DNA of 64,000 nt, from the NCBI RefSeq assembly GCF_025567125.1, contig NZ_JAOQJI010000014.1, positions 1 through 64,000 of the forward strand. The letters run 5' to 3'. Under the pieces are notes generated by a model that made no database searches, was not told where the DNA came from, and saw nothing but the letters and a program-made list of their open reading frames with translations. Source of the DNA: Phocaeicola fibrisolvens (GTDB taxonomy: Bacteria; Bacteroidota; Bacteroidia; Bacteroidales; Bacteroidaceae). Shown in pieces: positions 32,435 through 42,230 of the stretch. The position numbers and the translations under genes were made by a program. The stretch's first letter is position 1, and every line of letters starts with the position of its first letter.

Positions 32435-35400
32435 ATGCTTAATGTACAATCAGAGAGGAAAAGAACATGGATGCAAGGCCTGTGCCTTGTGTTGTTTTTA
32501 TTGAGTAGTACCTTGGCATTTGCTCAGAACCAAGTGAGAGGTGTAGTAACCGACAAATTGGGTGAGCCTTTGATTGGGGTGAATGTACTTGAAAAAGGAA
32601 CGACCAATGGTACGGTGACGGATATTGACGGAAAATATACAGTGAATGTGCCGAAGGGCAAAACGCTGGTATTTTCTTTTATCGGCTTTGCCACTCAAGA
32701 AATAAAAGTCGATTCAAAAGTGTTGAATGTCACTTTGAGTGAAGATACCGAGACACTGGATGAAGTGGTGGTGGTCGGTTATGGTAGCATGACGCGTAAG
32801 GACGTGACCAGTTCCATTACTACGGTGAAAGCAGAAGACCTGAATGTGGGAGTATATACTTCCCCGGCCCAGTTGCTGCAAGGAAAAGTGCCGGGACTGA
32901 CTATTGCCAACACGAGTGACCCGAACGGTTCGGCATCTATCTCCCTGCGTGGTGCTTCTTCACTTCGTAGTGGTGAAGCCATGGAGCCGTATTATGTGAT
33001 TGACGGTGTGCCGGGTGTGAGTCTTTCGTTGGTTGCACCGGAAGACATCGAGAGTATCGATGTGTTGCGTGATGCCTCGGCTACAGCCATTTACGGTTCG
33101 AAGGCTGCCAACGGAGTAATCATCGTCACAACCAAAAAAGGAAACAAGAACGGAAAAACCAATGTGAACTACAGTGGGTATGTGGCATGGGACAAAACCA
33201 TGAAAACATTGGATATGATGACTGCCGATGAAGTGTTGGCCTATGCAGAGGCAAATGATCTGGATTTATCCAGCTATTATGATGTAAACAACCCGGCAAA
33301 TACCGACTGGCAGCGTGAAGTGCTTCGCACGGGGTTCAGCCATAATCACAACATCTCCATCAATGGAGGCAATGACAAGACTTCTTACAATGCTTCCTTG
33401 AACTTTCTTGATCGTCAGGGAACAGTACGCGGTACGGGAATGGATCGTCTGACTGCCCGTTCTTTCTTGCAGAGCAAGGCTTTTGATAACCGGCTCGACT
33501 TTTCTATCAGTTTGAATGCCAGTGTGTCAAACAACGAAAACGGTCCGACAAACAATGAAGGACGCAGCGTGCTGGATGCCATGAACTATTATCTGCCATT
33601 GAATCCGGTCAAGAATGACGACGGTTCCTGGTATGGCAGAACCACGTCCCAATATTATAACCCGGCTTCACTCATCAACGAAGACCGTTATAAGACGACG
33701 CAAAAGCTGTTGCAAGGGGTGGCCAAGGCGACGGTACATATCCTTGACGGACTGGACTGGAATTTAAACCTGTCGTACCAGAATGAGCAGTATATCTACA
33801 ACAACTATCATTCTTCGAAATCACAGATTGTGGATTATGCTTCACGTAACGGACAGGCCGATCGCAGTACGGTGGAAAACATCAAGAAACAGATGGAAAC
33901 ATACATCAACTGGGACCATACGTTCAATGAGGCGCATAAAGTAGGCGTCATGTTGGGATATTCCTGGGAACAGTCTGATAACAATGATGGTTTCGGTTTG
34001 GTGGCATATAATTTCTATAACGATGACCTGTCATACTATAACATGGCATTGGCCAATAAGATCTCACTGGATGACATCAGTAACCTGAATAGCGGCTATC
34101 TGTTGTCTACCTTGCGTATGATTTCATATTACGGACGTGTCAATTACAGCTATAAGAGCAAGTATCTGTTGCAAGCTACGGTACGTCGTGACGGCTCTTC
34201 AGCCTTTGGCGTGAACAACCGTTGGGGTACGTTCCCTTCCGTATCTGCTTCTTGGCGAATCATCGAGGAAGATTTTATGAAAGACCAGCACGTATTTGAT
34301 GATTTGAAGTTGCGTGTCGGTTATGGAGTCAGCGGTAACTCATTGGGCTTTGATGCGTTTTATTCACGTCAGGTATACGGTTCTACCGGTTGGTTTACTC
34401 CTTCCAGTGGAGGGAACTACCGGGTTTTAGGAGCGACGCGTAATGCCAATCCGGATTTGAAATGGGAAAAGACGGGTATGCTGAATGTCGGTTTGGATTT
34501 TGGATTCTTCAAGAACCGTCTGACCGGTACCATTGAATATTATGACAAGCGTACCAGTGATTTGATTTATAACTATAAAGTTTCCACCTTGCTTTATCCG
34601 TACAGCGAAATGTGGGCCAATGTGGGAGATATCAGCAACAAGGGTTTTGAAATTACCTTGAATGCAGTTCCGGTACAGACAAAAGATTTCACTTGGACTA
34701 CGACGCTGAACTTGTCACACAACAAAAATAAAGTGGAGTCTTTGTCTAATTCAGAATATTCGGTGAAATACATTGAGATGGCCGACCCGAACATCAACAG
34801 TTATTCGAACCAGCATGTACAGCGCCTGATGGAAGGGGCTCCTATCGGTCAGTTCTATTTGTGGGAATGGGCCGGATACGATGAAAATGGCATGTCTGTA
34901 TTCAATGACTATGACGAGAACGGCAACCTGGTAGGTACGACCGATGCACCGGATGACGGAGACCGTCGGATGGCAGGCTCTGCACAGCCTAAGCTGACTT
35001 ATGGATGGAACAATGAATTCACGTGGAAAAAATGGTCGTTGAGTGCATTCTTCCAAGGCGTGGCTGGCAATAAGATTTTCAATGCAATTCGTGCTTCCTA
35101 CAGCGATCCTTCTCTGTTGAGCAGTTTTGGAAAGAACATTCTGGCTGAGGTAGCTACGGAACAGCACGCCAATGATTCACGTGCGCAAGCTCCTTCTACC
35201 CGTTATTTGGAAAATGGTTCTTACTTGCGTCTGTCTACGTTGACATTGGGATACAATTTCGGAAAACTGGGCAATTATGTGAACAATCTGCGGGTATATG
35301 CTACTTGCAACAATGTGTTCACCCTGACAGGTTATAAAGGTATAGACCCAGAAGTGAACCTGGGAGGACTGGAACCTGGTATGGATATGCGCTCTAGCAA

Positions 35401-35449
35401 CTACCCTAGAACCAGAAGCTTTATGGTAGGTGTCAATATGAACTTCTAA
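32435..35449 (+). CDS. susC-like: SusC/RagA-type TonB-dependent outer-membrane transporter
   Basis: 1004 residues. A signal peptide ends at STLAFAQNQ. A carboxypeptidase-regulatory-like domain follows (VRGVVTDKLGEPLIGVNVLEKGTTNGTVTDIDGKYTV, about 34-110), then the TonB box/plug (TETLDEVVVVGYGSMTRKDVTSSITTV, PYYVIDGVPGVSL, DASATAIYGSKAANGVIIVTTKKG) and a long barrel ending PRTRSFMVGVNMNF. It imports oligosaccharides across the outer membrane with its SusD partner. The start gives a short N-terminal extension before the signal peptide. It is followed at once by the SusD gene. Specificity cannot be read from sequence alone. Confidence 0.96.
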   Translation: MLNVQSERKRTWMQGLCLVLFLLSSTLAFAQNQVRGVVTDKLGEPLIGVNVLEKGTTNGTVTDIDGKYTVNVPKGKTLVFSFIGFATQEIKVDSKVLNVTLSEDTETLDEVVVVGYGSMTRKDVTSSITTVKAEDLNVGVYTSPAQLLQGKVPGLTIANTSDPNGSASISLRGASSLRSGEAMEPYYVIDGVPGVSLSLVAPEDIESIDVLRDASATAIYGSKAANGVIIVTTKKGNKNGKTNVNYSGYVAWDKTMKTLDMMTADEVLAYAEANDLDLSSYYDVNNPANTDWQREVLRTGFSHNHNISINGGNDKTSYNASLNFLDRQGTVRGTGMDRLTARSFLQSKAFDNRLDFSISLNASVSNNENGPTNNEGRSVLDAMNYYLPLNPVKNDDGSWYGRTTSQYYNPASLINEDRYKTTQKLLQGVAKATVHILDGLDWNLNLSYQNEQYIYNNYHSSKSQIVDYASRNGQADRSTVENIKKQMETYINWDHTFNEAHKVGVMLGYSWEQSDNNDGFGLVAYNFYNDDLSYYNMALANKISLDDISNLNSGYLLSTLRMISYYGRVNYSYKSKYLLQATVRRDGSSAFGVNNRWGTFPSVSASWRIIEEDFMKDQHVFDDLKLRVGYGVSGNSLGFDAFYSRQVYGSTGWFTPSSGGNYRVLGATRNANPDLKWEKTGMLNVGLDFGFFKNRLTGTIEYYDKRTSDLIYNYKVSTLLYPYSEMWANVGDISNKGFEITLNAVPVQTKDFTWTTTLNLSHNKNKVESLSNSEYSVKYIEMADPNINSYSNQHVQRLMEGAPIGQFYLWEWAGYDENGMSVFNDYDENGNLVGTTDAPDDGDRRMAGSAQPKLTYGWNNEFTWKKWSLSAFFQGVAGNKIFNAIRASYSDPSLLSSFGKNILAEVATEQHANDSRAQAPSTRYLENGSYLRLSTLTLGYNFGKLGNYVNNLRVYATCNNVFTLTGYKGIDPEVNLGGLEPGMDMRSSNYPRTRSFMVGVNMNF

Positions 35450-35471
35450 TTTGCAAAGGAGAGAAAATCTT

Positions 35472-37103
35472 ATGAAAACCAACACTATACTTACTTGTGC
35501 CTTACTGGCACTTACCACGATTAGTTGTAATGACTTGGATGTGGACATCAAATCTCAATATACGGAATATCCGGTTGATTCCGATATTGCCCTTGAGGCA
35601 AGAATCAGCAATGCTTATTATGCTTTTCGCGCTCCGTTGAACCGCCGTTACGATGAACTGCTTTCACTTAGTTCAGATGAATATTCAGCAGTTTGTTTCA
35701 ATGGCGGATGGCTGGATGGTCGTCAGTATTCCAATTGTTCCACTCACTCCTGGGAAGCTTCTGCCAACAACAACCAGTTGAATGTATACAGTGACATTTT
35801 GGCGGGAATCACCAATTGCAATCAGTTGTTGCAGGATTTGGGAGACACTAATCCGGAAGTCTCTAATCCGGTACGTGCGGCACGTGCGTTCTATACTTTC
35901 CTTCTGATGGATAATTTCGGCGATACGCCGATTGTGGATTACAAGCTGACACAAGGTTCAAAGACCATCAACCGCTCTCCGCGTGCAGATGTGGCCCGCT
36001 GGATTGAATCTGAGTTGCTGGATGTGCGGGATAAATGTCCGAGTGAGGTAAATGAGGCCACTTACGGTACACCTACCTGTTGGATGGTGGATGCGTTGTT
36101 GGCAAAATTGTATATCAACTGGAATGTGTATACACAGGATGTGACCAGTGCCTCTTGGAATCCCAATGCGTCGAATGAAAAATTGGACGACTGTATTGCG
36201 GCCTGCGACCGTATCATCAACTCTGGGCTATTTAACCTGAACGATGACTACAAGGAAAAATTCATGTACAACAACGGACCTCAAATCAAGGATTTTATTT
36301 ATGCGGTTCCTTATGAAGCAACTCTGAACCAGGGCATGTGTTACGCTCGTTACCGTACATGGCGGTATGGAGGTGCCAATGGTTTCTATACTACTGTGCT
36401 GACTCCTAGCTGTGGGGGTAACTTCGCCATGAATCCGGAATTTGCCGATTTGTTCTGTTTGCCAGGCGACCGTCGTAACGATGTGGTGGTGGGTGACCCT
36501 TCACAAGAAACGACGCCTGTGTATGAGTATGACCCGGTGACGGGAGAGGTGACGACTACTCCGCACATGTATGAAGGTAAACAGGTCGTTTTCACGAAAC
36601 ACATCACGTTGATTCGTGAAGATGGAGACTTGGATGTGGGGGCAGACGGTACGCAACAGGGTTACCGTTCCATTAAGTTCTATCCGGACCCGAACGACTA
36701 CAATGTATATGAACGTAATCAGGACAATGATATTCCAATTTTCCGTTATGCAGATATCCTTCTGACAAAATGTGAAGCGATTACCCGGGGAGGTACAGCC
36801 ACTTTGGGGGATACTCCGAAGAGTTTGTTCAACCAGATTCGTACGTATGTGTCTCCTAACCGGGACGGTTCGTTGAATATTGACCATAATCCATCATTGC
36901 AAGAGATTCTGGATGAACGGGGACGTGAGTTCCTGGACGAGCATTGGCGTCGTAACGATTTGATTCGTTTTGGAGATTATGAACGTGCCTGGGGATTTAA
37001 ATACATTAATCCCGATAACGCACAGTTGACCAGACGTATTTTCCCGTTGAGTCAGGATGTGTTGAACAGTAATACGAACTGGCAACAGAATGAGGGATAT
37101 TAA
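35472..37103 (+). CDS. susD-like: SusD/RagB-type surface glycan-binding lipoprotein
   Basis: 543 residues starting MKTNTILTCALLALTTISCND, with a lipobox and Cys about residue 19. SusD-family features include AYYAFRAPLNRRYDELLSLSSDEYSAV, ARAFYTFLLMDNFGDTPIVDY, the TPR-like helices and the C-terminal ILDERGREFLDEHWRRNDLIRFGDYERAW. It covers the mouth of the SusC channel and binds glycan on the cell surface. The 22-bp gap from susC shows co-transcription. A terminator lies about 60 bp after the stop. Confidence 0.96.
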   Translation: MKTNTILTCALLALTTISCNDLDVDIKSQYTEYPVDSDIALEARISNAYYAFRAPLNRRYDELLSLSSDEYSAVCFNGGWLDGRQYSNCSTHSWEASANNNQLNVYSDILAGITNCNQLLQDLGDTNPEVSNPVRAARAFYTFLLMDNFGDTPIVDYKLTQGSKTINRSPRADVARWIESELLDVRDKCPSEVNEATYGTPTCWMVDALLAKLYINWNVYTQDVTSASWNPNASNEKLDDCIAACDRIINSGLFNLNDDYKEKFMYNNGPQIKDFIYAVPYEATLNQGMCYARYRTWRYGGANGFYTTVLTPSCGGNFAMNPEFADLFCLPGDRRNDVVVGDPSQETTPVYEYDPVTGEVTTTPHMYEGKQVVFTKHITLIREDGDLDVGADGTQQGYRSIKFYPDPNDYNVYERNQDNDIPIFRYADILLTKCEAITRGGTATLGDTPKSLFNQIRTYVSPNRDGSLNIDHNPSLQEILDERGREFLDEHWRRNDLIRFGDYERAWGFKYINPDNAQLTRRIFPLSQDVLNSNTNWQQNEGY

Positions 37104-37160
37104 AAGTTTATAAGGCTAAATTTTTATTCTTTTCAAAAACGGTTGTTTTTTAATTGTATA

Positions 37161-37221
37161 GCTTCGTGTACAGAATAAGTTTGTAATCAGACTCCTTTTT
37201 TATGTACACGGAGCTTTTTTA
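37161..37221 (+). terminator. Terminator after susD
   Basis: GCTTCGTGTACA (37161-37172) and TGTACACGGAGC (37203-37214) pair at 11 of 12 positions, followed by TTTTTTATAT. The GDPD-GH92 gene is thus a separate transcription unit or expressed by read-through. Confidence 0.85.
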
Positions 37222-37351
37222 TATCCTTTTAATCGGTTCGGGGAATTCGTTCTGTCTTTTTATTTCCTGGAAAATGAAACTGAATAAATTAAAATTTAGT
37301 AAATTAGCCGTCGATTTGGAGTATAAATGAAAAACAAAAAACTAAAAAAGC

Positions 37352-40300
37352 ATGAACACATTTTTCAGGCTGCTTGCCTTTGTTACTGTAATTTGCCTGG
37401 TGGGTACGAGTGATGCGAAATCAGCCAGGCAGGGCGCTTCTACTATGAAGAATATTGAAGTAGTAGTGCATCGTGGAGCCAATTATCTGGCTCCGGAAAA
37501 TACCGTTCCTTCTGCGCTGAAAGCACTTGAACATGGAGCTACCTGGGTAGAACTGGATGTAAGAAAAAGCAAGGACGGCATTTTATATAATTTGCATGAT
37601 GAAACTTTGGACCGGACAACCAACGGACATGGACCTATCCAGCTGGCTACTTCCTCTGAGATAGACCGCCTGGATGCCGGCGCATGGTTTAGTCCTGCTT
37701 TTCGAGGGGTGAAAGTTCCTCGCATTGAAACCATGTTGGATACGTTGAAGGGGAAAGCGCATGTCTTCTTTGATGTGAAGAAAGGGACTCCAGTATCAGA
37801 ACTGGTGAAACTGGTACGGCAGAAAGGATTTGAGCAGCAGAGTTTCTTCTGGTTTGCCGATGCGCAAATGTTGTCCGATTTCGTCAAGCTGGCTCCTGAA
37901 ATGAAAATCAAAGTCAACGCTTCCGATGTGGCTGGGCTTAAGAAATGGCAAGAGGTTTGTCGGCCGGCGTATGTGGAAGTTGATCCGGAGAAAATAACCA
38001 AGGAGTTTACGAATTACTGCCGTAAGAACGGTATTCTTATCATGGCGGCCATACAGAACGGAAACGAAGAAGCCTATAAAAAGGCTGTTCAGGTACGACC
38101 GGATTTGGTGAATATTGACCAGCCGGAACTTTGGCAGCGGGTAGTGGCCGAAAGTAACGGAAAATATGTGTACGACTTGTCTCATTACGTTGACCCGCGC
38201 ATCGGGTCGGAAGGACTGGGGCGTGTGTTTGTCGGACCGTCGTGTCCGTTTGGAATGGTGAAACCTTCGCCGGATTGTACGCCTTCGCCCAACAGCGGGT
38301 GGCTGCCGATGCCGGAACGGGTGGATGGCTTTGCACAGGTGCACGTCAGCGGTACGGGTGGCGGACCGAAATACGGTAATGTGCTGGTGATGCCGTTCGG
38401 TGACGGTATGGACCGTGTAAGCCATATTGATTACCGTGACTACGAAACGATTCAGCTGGGATATTATGATACCCGTTTCAAACAGAGTGGCATCCGTACG
38501 GAAATCACTACTTCGAACCGGGCTTCTTTCTATCGTTTCACGTATCCGGAGGATTCCTTGAAATCGTTGGCGGTGGATGCCGGTTTCTTTTTGGGAGAAA
38601 GCCCGATACCCGACGAGCGGGAAGCACAGCAGTTTGTCGGTTCCGAAATACAGGTGTTGTCCGACCATGAGGTGGCTGGTTATACTCGTATCCGTGGCGG
38701 ATGGAACAATGGAAAGGCATATACGGTGTATTTCTATGCGGAAACCGACCGTCCGTTTGTGCAGTCACTCACGTGGAAAGGCAACCGCATCAGCGACGCA
38801 CAGTCGCAGTATGATTCAGCGGAAAAAACCGGGGCTTTGCTGCGTTTTGCGAAATCCGACAAGGTGGTACAACTGAAAGTGGGTATTTCTTTCCTGAGCA
38901 GCCAGAAGGCCAAGTTCAATGCCCACTCAGAAATTCCTCACTGGTCGTTCGAAGAGGTGCACAACGGCTTGCTGGCGCAGTGGGAAAAGTTGTTCCAGAA
39001 AATAGAAATCGACCCGTCTGCTCCGGCAGCGAAGAAACGGATGTTCTACACTGCTTTGTATCACACCATGCTGATGCCGGTAGACCGTTCGGGGGAAAAC
39101 CCGCTCTGGAGTGATCCGGAACCTTATTATGATGATTTTTATGCCATTTGGGATACGTATCGCAGCTCGTTTCCGTTGATTACCTTGATTGACCCACAAC
39201 GTCAGGTGGATATCGTACGTTCTCTGATTAATATTTACAAACGTGACGGTTACATGCCCGATTCTCGTAGCGGAAACAGCAACGGACGTACGCAGGGAGG
39301 TTCCAATGCGGAAATCGTGATTGCCGATGCCTTTGCGAAAGGATTGAAAGGGATTGATTACGAACTGGGCTTACAGGCCATGCTGAAGGATGCCACAGTC
39401 CCTCCTGGCGACAACGAAGAAGCCGAAGGACGTGGGGGACTGATTCCTTACCTGGAATTGGGCTACATTCCTCACGGTATTGACCGGGCCGGCAACCGTA
39501 CCATCGAATATTCTTATTGTGATTATGCCATTGCACAGGTGGCCAAGGGGTTGGGAAAGGAAGACTTGTATCAGCAATATATGAAACAGTCTGAGAACTG
39601 GAAGAACCTGTGGCGCAGTGATTACGAGCATGCAGGTGCCAAAGGTTTCATCATGCCGCGCGACAAGGAAGGCAACTGGCTGGATTCCATCCCATTCGGA
39701 CACTCTACCCGTGTGCAGCCGAAATTCAAGTATACACCGGTTATTTTCGAAGGGCCGTGGTACACCAAGTGGTGGAGCATGTTCTTCTATGAAGCCAGCT
39801 CTTGGGAATATTCCTTGAGTATCCCGCACGACGTGCCGGGCTTGATTGAAAAATGCGGGGGAGCTGAAGCGTTTGAGAAGCGTCTGGATATCTTCTTCGA
39901 CAAAGGCTTCTTCAATGTCAACAATGAACCTTCGTTCCTGACTTCTTGTCTGTATCACTGGCTCGGAAAGCCTTGGCGTACGAGCGACCGTATCCGCGAA
40001 ATCATTGCGAAGAATTACAACGACGGTCCGATAGGGTTGCCGGGTAACGACGATTCGGGTGCCATGTCATCCTGGCTGGCTTTCCACATGGTGGGCTTGT
40101 ATCCCAATGCCGGACAGGATTACTACCTGATTCACACGCCGCTGCTGGCCTCTGCTACTTTCCATCTCGAAGGTGGTAAATACTTTAAGATTATCGCAGA
40201 GGGACTTTCTGACAAGAATTGCTACATCCAGAGCGTGACACTGAACGGAAAGGATTATCCGTATTCTACACTGCGTCATAAGGATGTCATTGCCGGTGGC

Positions 40301-40366
40301 GAACTGGTACTGAAAATGGGAAAGAAACCCGGAAACTGGGGAAAGGAAATGGGACTGGATAAATAG
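37352..40366 (+). CDS. Fused glycerophosphodiester phosphodiesterase - GH92 alpha-mannosidase
   Basis: 1004 residues with a signal peptide ending near TSDAKSA. Residues about 35-262 are a GDPD domain: VVHRGANYLAPENT (His40, Arg41, Glu50), WVELDV (Glu67, Asp69) and LHDETLDRTT (His82), all expected catalytic and metal residues present. Residues about 275-1000 are a GH92 exo-alpha-mannosidase: YVDPRIGSEGLG, VHVSGTGGGPKYG, NGRTQGGSNAEIVIADAF, RTIEYSYCDYA and GNDDSGAMSSW. One chain thus cleaves a glycerophosphodiester and a mannose linkage. Placement beside SusC/SusD and a phosphoesterase suggests a mannose glycan carrying phosphodiester groups. A single undisrupted frame argues against an assembly artefact. 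Confidence 0.92.
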   Translation: MNTFFRLLAFVTVICLVGTSDAKSARQGASTMKNIEVVVHRGANYLAPENTVPSALKALEHGATWVELDVRKSKDGILYNLHDETLDRTTNGHGPIQLATSSEIDRLDAGAWFSPAFRGVKVPRIETMLDTLKGKAHVFFDVKKGTPVSELVKLVRQKGFEQQSFFWFADAQMLSDFVKLAPEMKIKVNASDVAGLKKWQEVCRPAYVEVDPEKITKEFTNYCRKNGILIMAAIQNGNEEAYKKAVQVRPDLVNIDQPELWQRVVAESNGKYVYDLSHYVDPRIGSEGLGRVFVGPSCPFGMVKPSPDCTPSPNSGWLPMPERVDGFAQVHVSGTGGGPKYGNVLVMPFGDGMDRVSHIDYRDYETIQLGYYDTRFKQSGIRTEITTSNRASFYRFTYPEDSLKSLAVDAGFFLGESPIPDEREAQQFVGSEIQVLSDHEVAGYTRIRGGWNNGKAYTVYFYAETDRPFVQSLTWKGNRISDAQSQYDSAEKTGALLRFAKSDKVVQLKVGISFLSSQKAKFNAHSEIPHWSFEEVHNGLLAQWEKLFQKIEIDPSAPAAKKRMFYTALYHTMLMPVDRSGENPLWSDPEPYYDDFYAIWDTYRSSFPLITLIDPQRQVDIVRSLINIYKRDGYMPDSRSGNSNGRTQGGSNAEIVIADAFAKGLKGIDYELGLQAMLKDATVPPGDNEEAEGRGGLIPYLELGYIPHGIDRAGNRTIEYSYCDYAIAQVAKGLGKEDLYQQYMKQSENWKNLWRSDYEHAGAKGFIMPRDKEGNWLDSIPFGHSTRVQPKFKYTPVIFEGPWYTKWWSMFFYEASSWEYSLSIPHDVPGLIEKCGGAEAFEKRLDIFFDKGFFNVNNEPSFLTSCLYHWLGKPWRTSDRIREIIAKNYNDGPIGLPGNDDSGAMSSWLAFHMVGLYPNAGQDYYLIHTPLLASATFHLEGGKYFKIIAEGLSDKNCYIQSVTLNGKDYPYSTLRHKDVIAGGELVLKMGKKPGNWGKEMGLDK

Positions 40367-40376
40367 AGGAACGCGT

Positions 40377-40931
40377 ATGAAAAAGAAATATCTTATCGGT
40401 TTTTTTGCGGCATGCCTGCTGGGTACGGGCATGCTGCCGGCACAGACCGTCGTGTCGGACACATTGAAGTTCGTGTTTAAGTTGCACGGACAGACCCGCC
40501 GTTATCAGGTGGTTTTCTGTGAACAGGATGGCGGCTTACGGATGAAGTGGGGTATAGAACGCAACCTGCATTGGCAGTCGGGCAGTTACACCATGACTCC
40601 GAAAGCCCTGGAAAGCGGAAGTCAGCTGTGTTTCTTGCAGCCGGATGATGGAAGTCACTTGCAGCTGTCGGATGCGGAAACTGTGTATGTGCTGTCGCAG
40701 AAAGCCTTGAAACAGTTGAAGGAGACGGGAAGCATGGACTTTAACCACACAACCTATGACCGGGTGGAAGATGCGTCGGAGAAGAATGCCGGACGTCCGT
40801 TGCTCCACGTGGTCGACCGTTACGAGGGCGGAGAAATGTGGATATGGGACAATCCGTCGTTGCCCATCATCTGGCGGATGGCAAACAATCCGCTGGAAGT
40901 GAACTGGCAGGTGGAAGTGATGAAAAAGTGA
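40377..40931 (+). CDS. Exported protein of unknown function
   Basis: 184 residues with a signal peptide ending at GMLPAQTVV. The mature part is a mixture of short strands: TLKFVFKLHGQTRRYQVVFCEQDGGLRMKWGIERNLHW, then GSQLCFLQPDDGSHLQLSDAETVYVLSQKALKQLKETGS, ending NPLEVNWQVEVMKK. I do not recognise a family. It lies 10 bp after the GDPD-GH92 gene, so it is co-transcribed and probably belongs to the same glycan system, perhaps as a periplasmic binding or accessory protein. Confidence 0.65.
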   Translation: MKKKYLIGFFAACLLGTGMLPAQTVVSDTLKFVFKLHGQTRRYQVVFCEQDGGLRMKWGIERNLHWQSGSYTMTPKALESGSQLCFLQPDDGSHLQLSDAETVYVLSQKALKQLKETGSMDFNHTTYDRVEDASEKNAGRPLLHVVDRYEGGEMWIWDNPSLPIIWRMANNPLEVNWQVEVMKK

Positions 40932-40968
40932 TGAAATAGAATATATCGCAGATTTTGTTTTTTTGTCG

Positions 40969-40976
40969 TACCTTTG
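40969..40976 (+). promoter_or_regulatory. Promoter -7 element of mazG
   Basis: TACCTTTG followed by C, 29 bp before the mazG start codon. Confidence 0.65.
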
Positions 40977-41004
40977 CAGGGCAAAAACAGAAAGGATTTA
41001 AATC

Positions 41005-41790
41005 ATGCATACAAGAGAAGAAAAATTGGAAGCGTTCGGACGTCTGCTCGACGTGCTGGACGAGTTGAGGGTGAAATGTCCGTGGGACCGCAAACAGACG
41101 AACGAAAGTTTGCGTCCGAACACCATTGAAGAGGTGTATGAACTCTGTGATGCCCTGATGAAGGACGACAAGAAAAACATCTGCAAGGAATTGGGCGATG
41201 TGTTGCTTCACGTGGTGTTCTATGCCAAGATTGGCAGTGAGACCGGTGATTTTGACATCAAGGACGTGTGCGACAAGTTGTGCGACAAACTGATATTCCG
41301 TCATCCGCATGTCTTTGGAGAAGTGAAGGCAGAAACCGCAGAGCAGGTGTCTGAGAACTGGGAGCAAATCAAACTGAAGGAAAAAGACGGCAACAAGTCG
41401 GTCTTGAGCGGTGTGCCCGAGGCTCTTCCTTCCTTGATAAAGGCCTATCGTATTCAGGACAAGGCTCGCAACGTAGGCTTCGATTGGGAAGAACGTGAGC
41501 AGGTGTGGAACAAGGTAAAAGAGGAAATTGGAGAGTTCGAGACAGAAGTAGGACAGATGGACAAGGACAAGGCAGAAGCCGAGTTCGGCGATGTGATGTT
41601 CAGCCTGATCAATGCAGCCCGGCTCTATAAGATAAATCCAGACAATGCGCTGGAGCGGACCAACCAGAAGTTTATCCGTCGTTTCAATTACTTGGAAGCA
41701 CATACCATCAAGGAAGGGAAGAATCTGAACGATATGTCGCTGGAAGAGATGGATGCCATCTGGAACGAGGCAAAGGCAAAAGGTCTCTGA
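41005..41790 (+). CDS. mazG: Nucleoside triphosphate pyrophosphohydrolase MazG
   Basis: 261-residue tandem-domain MazG, hydrolysing NTPs (including damaged ones) to NMP and pyrophosphate in the cytoplasm. Domain 1 has CPWDRKQTNESLRPNTIEEVYELCDAL and KELGDVLLHVVFYAKIG (E-x-x-E and E-x-x-D metal motifs). Domain 2 has the second set: FDWEEREQVWNKVKEEIGEFETEV and EAEFGDVMFSLINAARL. Length equals the E. coli protein (263). It stands behind its own promoter, and the next gene is 147 bp on. Confidence 0.96.
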   Translation: MHTREEKLEAFGRLLDVLDELRVKCPWDRKQTNESLRPNTIEEVYELCDALMKDDKKNICKELGDVLLHVVFYAKIGSETGDFDIKDVCDKLCDKLIFRHPHVFGEVKAETAEQVSENWEQIKLKEKDGNKSVLSGVPEALPSLIKAYRIQDKARNVGFDWEEREQVWNKVKEEIGEFETEVGQMDKDKAEAEFGDVMFSLINAARLYKINPDNALERTNQKFIRRFNYLEAHTIKEGKNLNDMSLEEMDAIWNEAKAKGL

Positions 41791-41897
41791 TTGGAGGTAT
41801 ATGCCGGCTGTGTGTTTCAAAGTGTCGTTCGGTGGGCGTAAATGTTTCTTTCTGGAAAAATATCTTCCTAAAAGCGTGACATATAGAAAGATTTGTC

Positions 41898-41905
41898 TAC
41901 CTTTG
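41898..41905 (+). promoter_or_regulatory. Promoter -7 element of the ACT gene
   Basis: TACCTTTG followed by C, 33 bp before the ACT gene start. Confidence 0.6.
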
Positions 41906-41937
41906 CGGAACATGAACAACAAATTTGTAGAAAGAAA

Positions 41938-42213
41938 ATGGTGAACAAAGCTATTATTACAGTGGTAGGAAAGGATACCGTGGGTATCATTGCTCAGGTA
42001 TGTACCTATCTGGCAGAAAACAAAGTGAATATTCTGGATATCTCTCAGACCATCGTGCAGGAATATTTTACGATGATGATGATTGTGGATATGACCAAAC
42101 TGGAAAAACCTTTTGAAGAGGTCGTTACCGAACTGACCAATGTCGGTGCGGAAATCGGGGTACAGATTAAGTGCCAGCGCGAGGAAATCTTTGACAAAAT
42201 GCATCGTATCTAA
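41938..42213 (+). CDS. ACT-domain protein (UPF0237)
   Basis: 91-residue single ACT domain: AIITVVGKDTVGIIAQVCTYLAENKVNILDISQTIVQEYFTMMMIVDM. This is the amino-acid-sensing fold of UPF0237 proteins. The start at 41938 was chosen because the promoter overlaps the longer in-frame version. It is 17 bp upstream of the PFL/DUF711 gene, a pairing seen widely in bacteria. It may regulate or form a complex with that protein; the effector is unknown. Confidence 0.92.
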   Translation: MVNKAIITVVGKDTVGIIAQVCTYLAENKVNILDISQTIVQEYFTMMMIVDMTKLEKPFEEVVTELTNVGAEIGVQIKCQREEIFDKMHRI

Positions 42214-42230
42214 CGAAAAGGAGAAACGGT

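Noticed and set aside
40867..42204. A 445-residue minus-strand ORF opposite mazG and the ACT gene.
   Set aside because: Shadow of well-supported plus-strand genes; the product is His/Phe-rich without known motifs.
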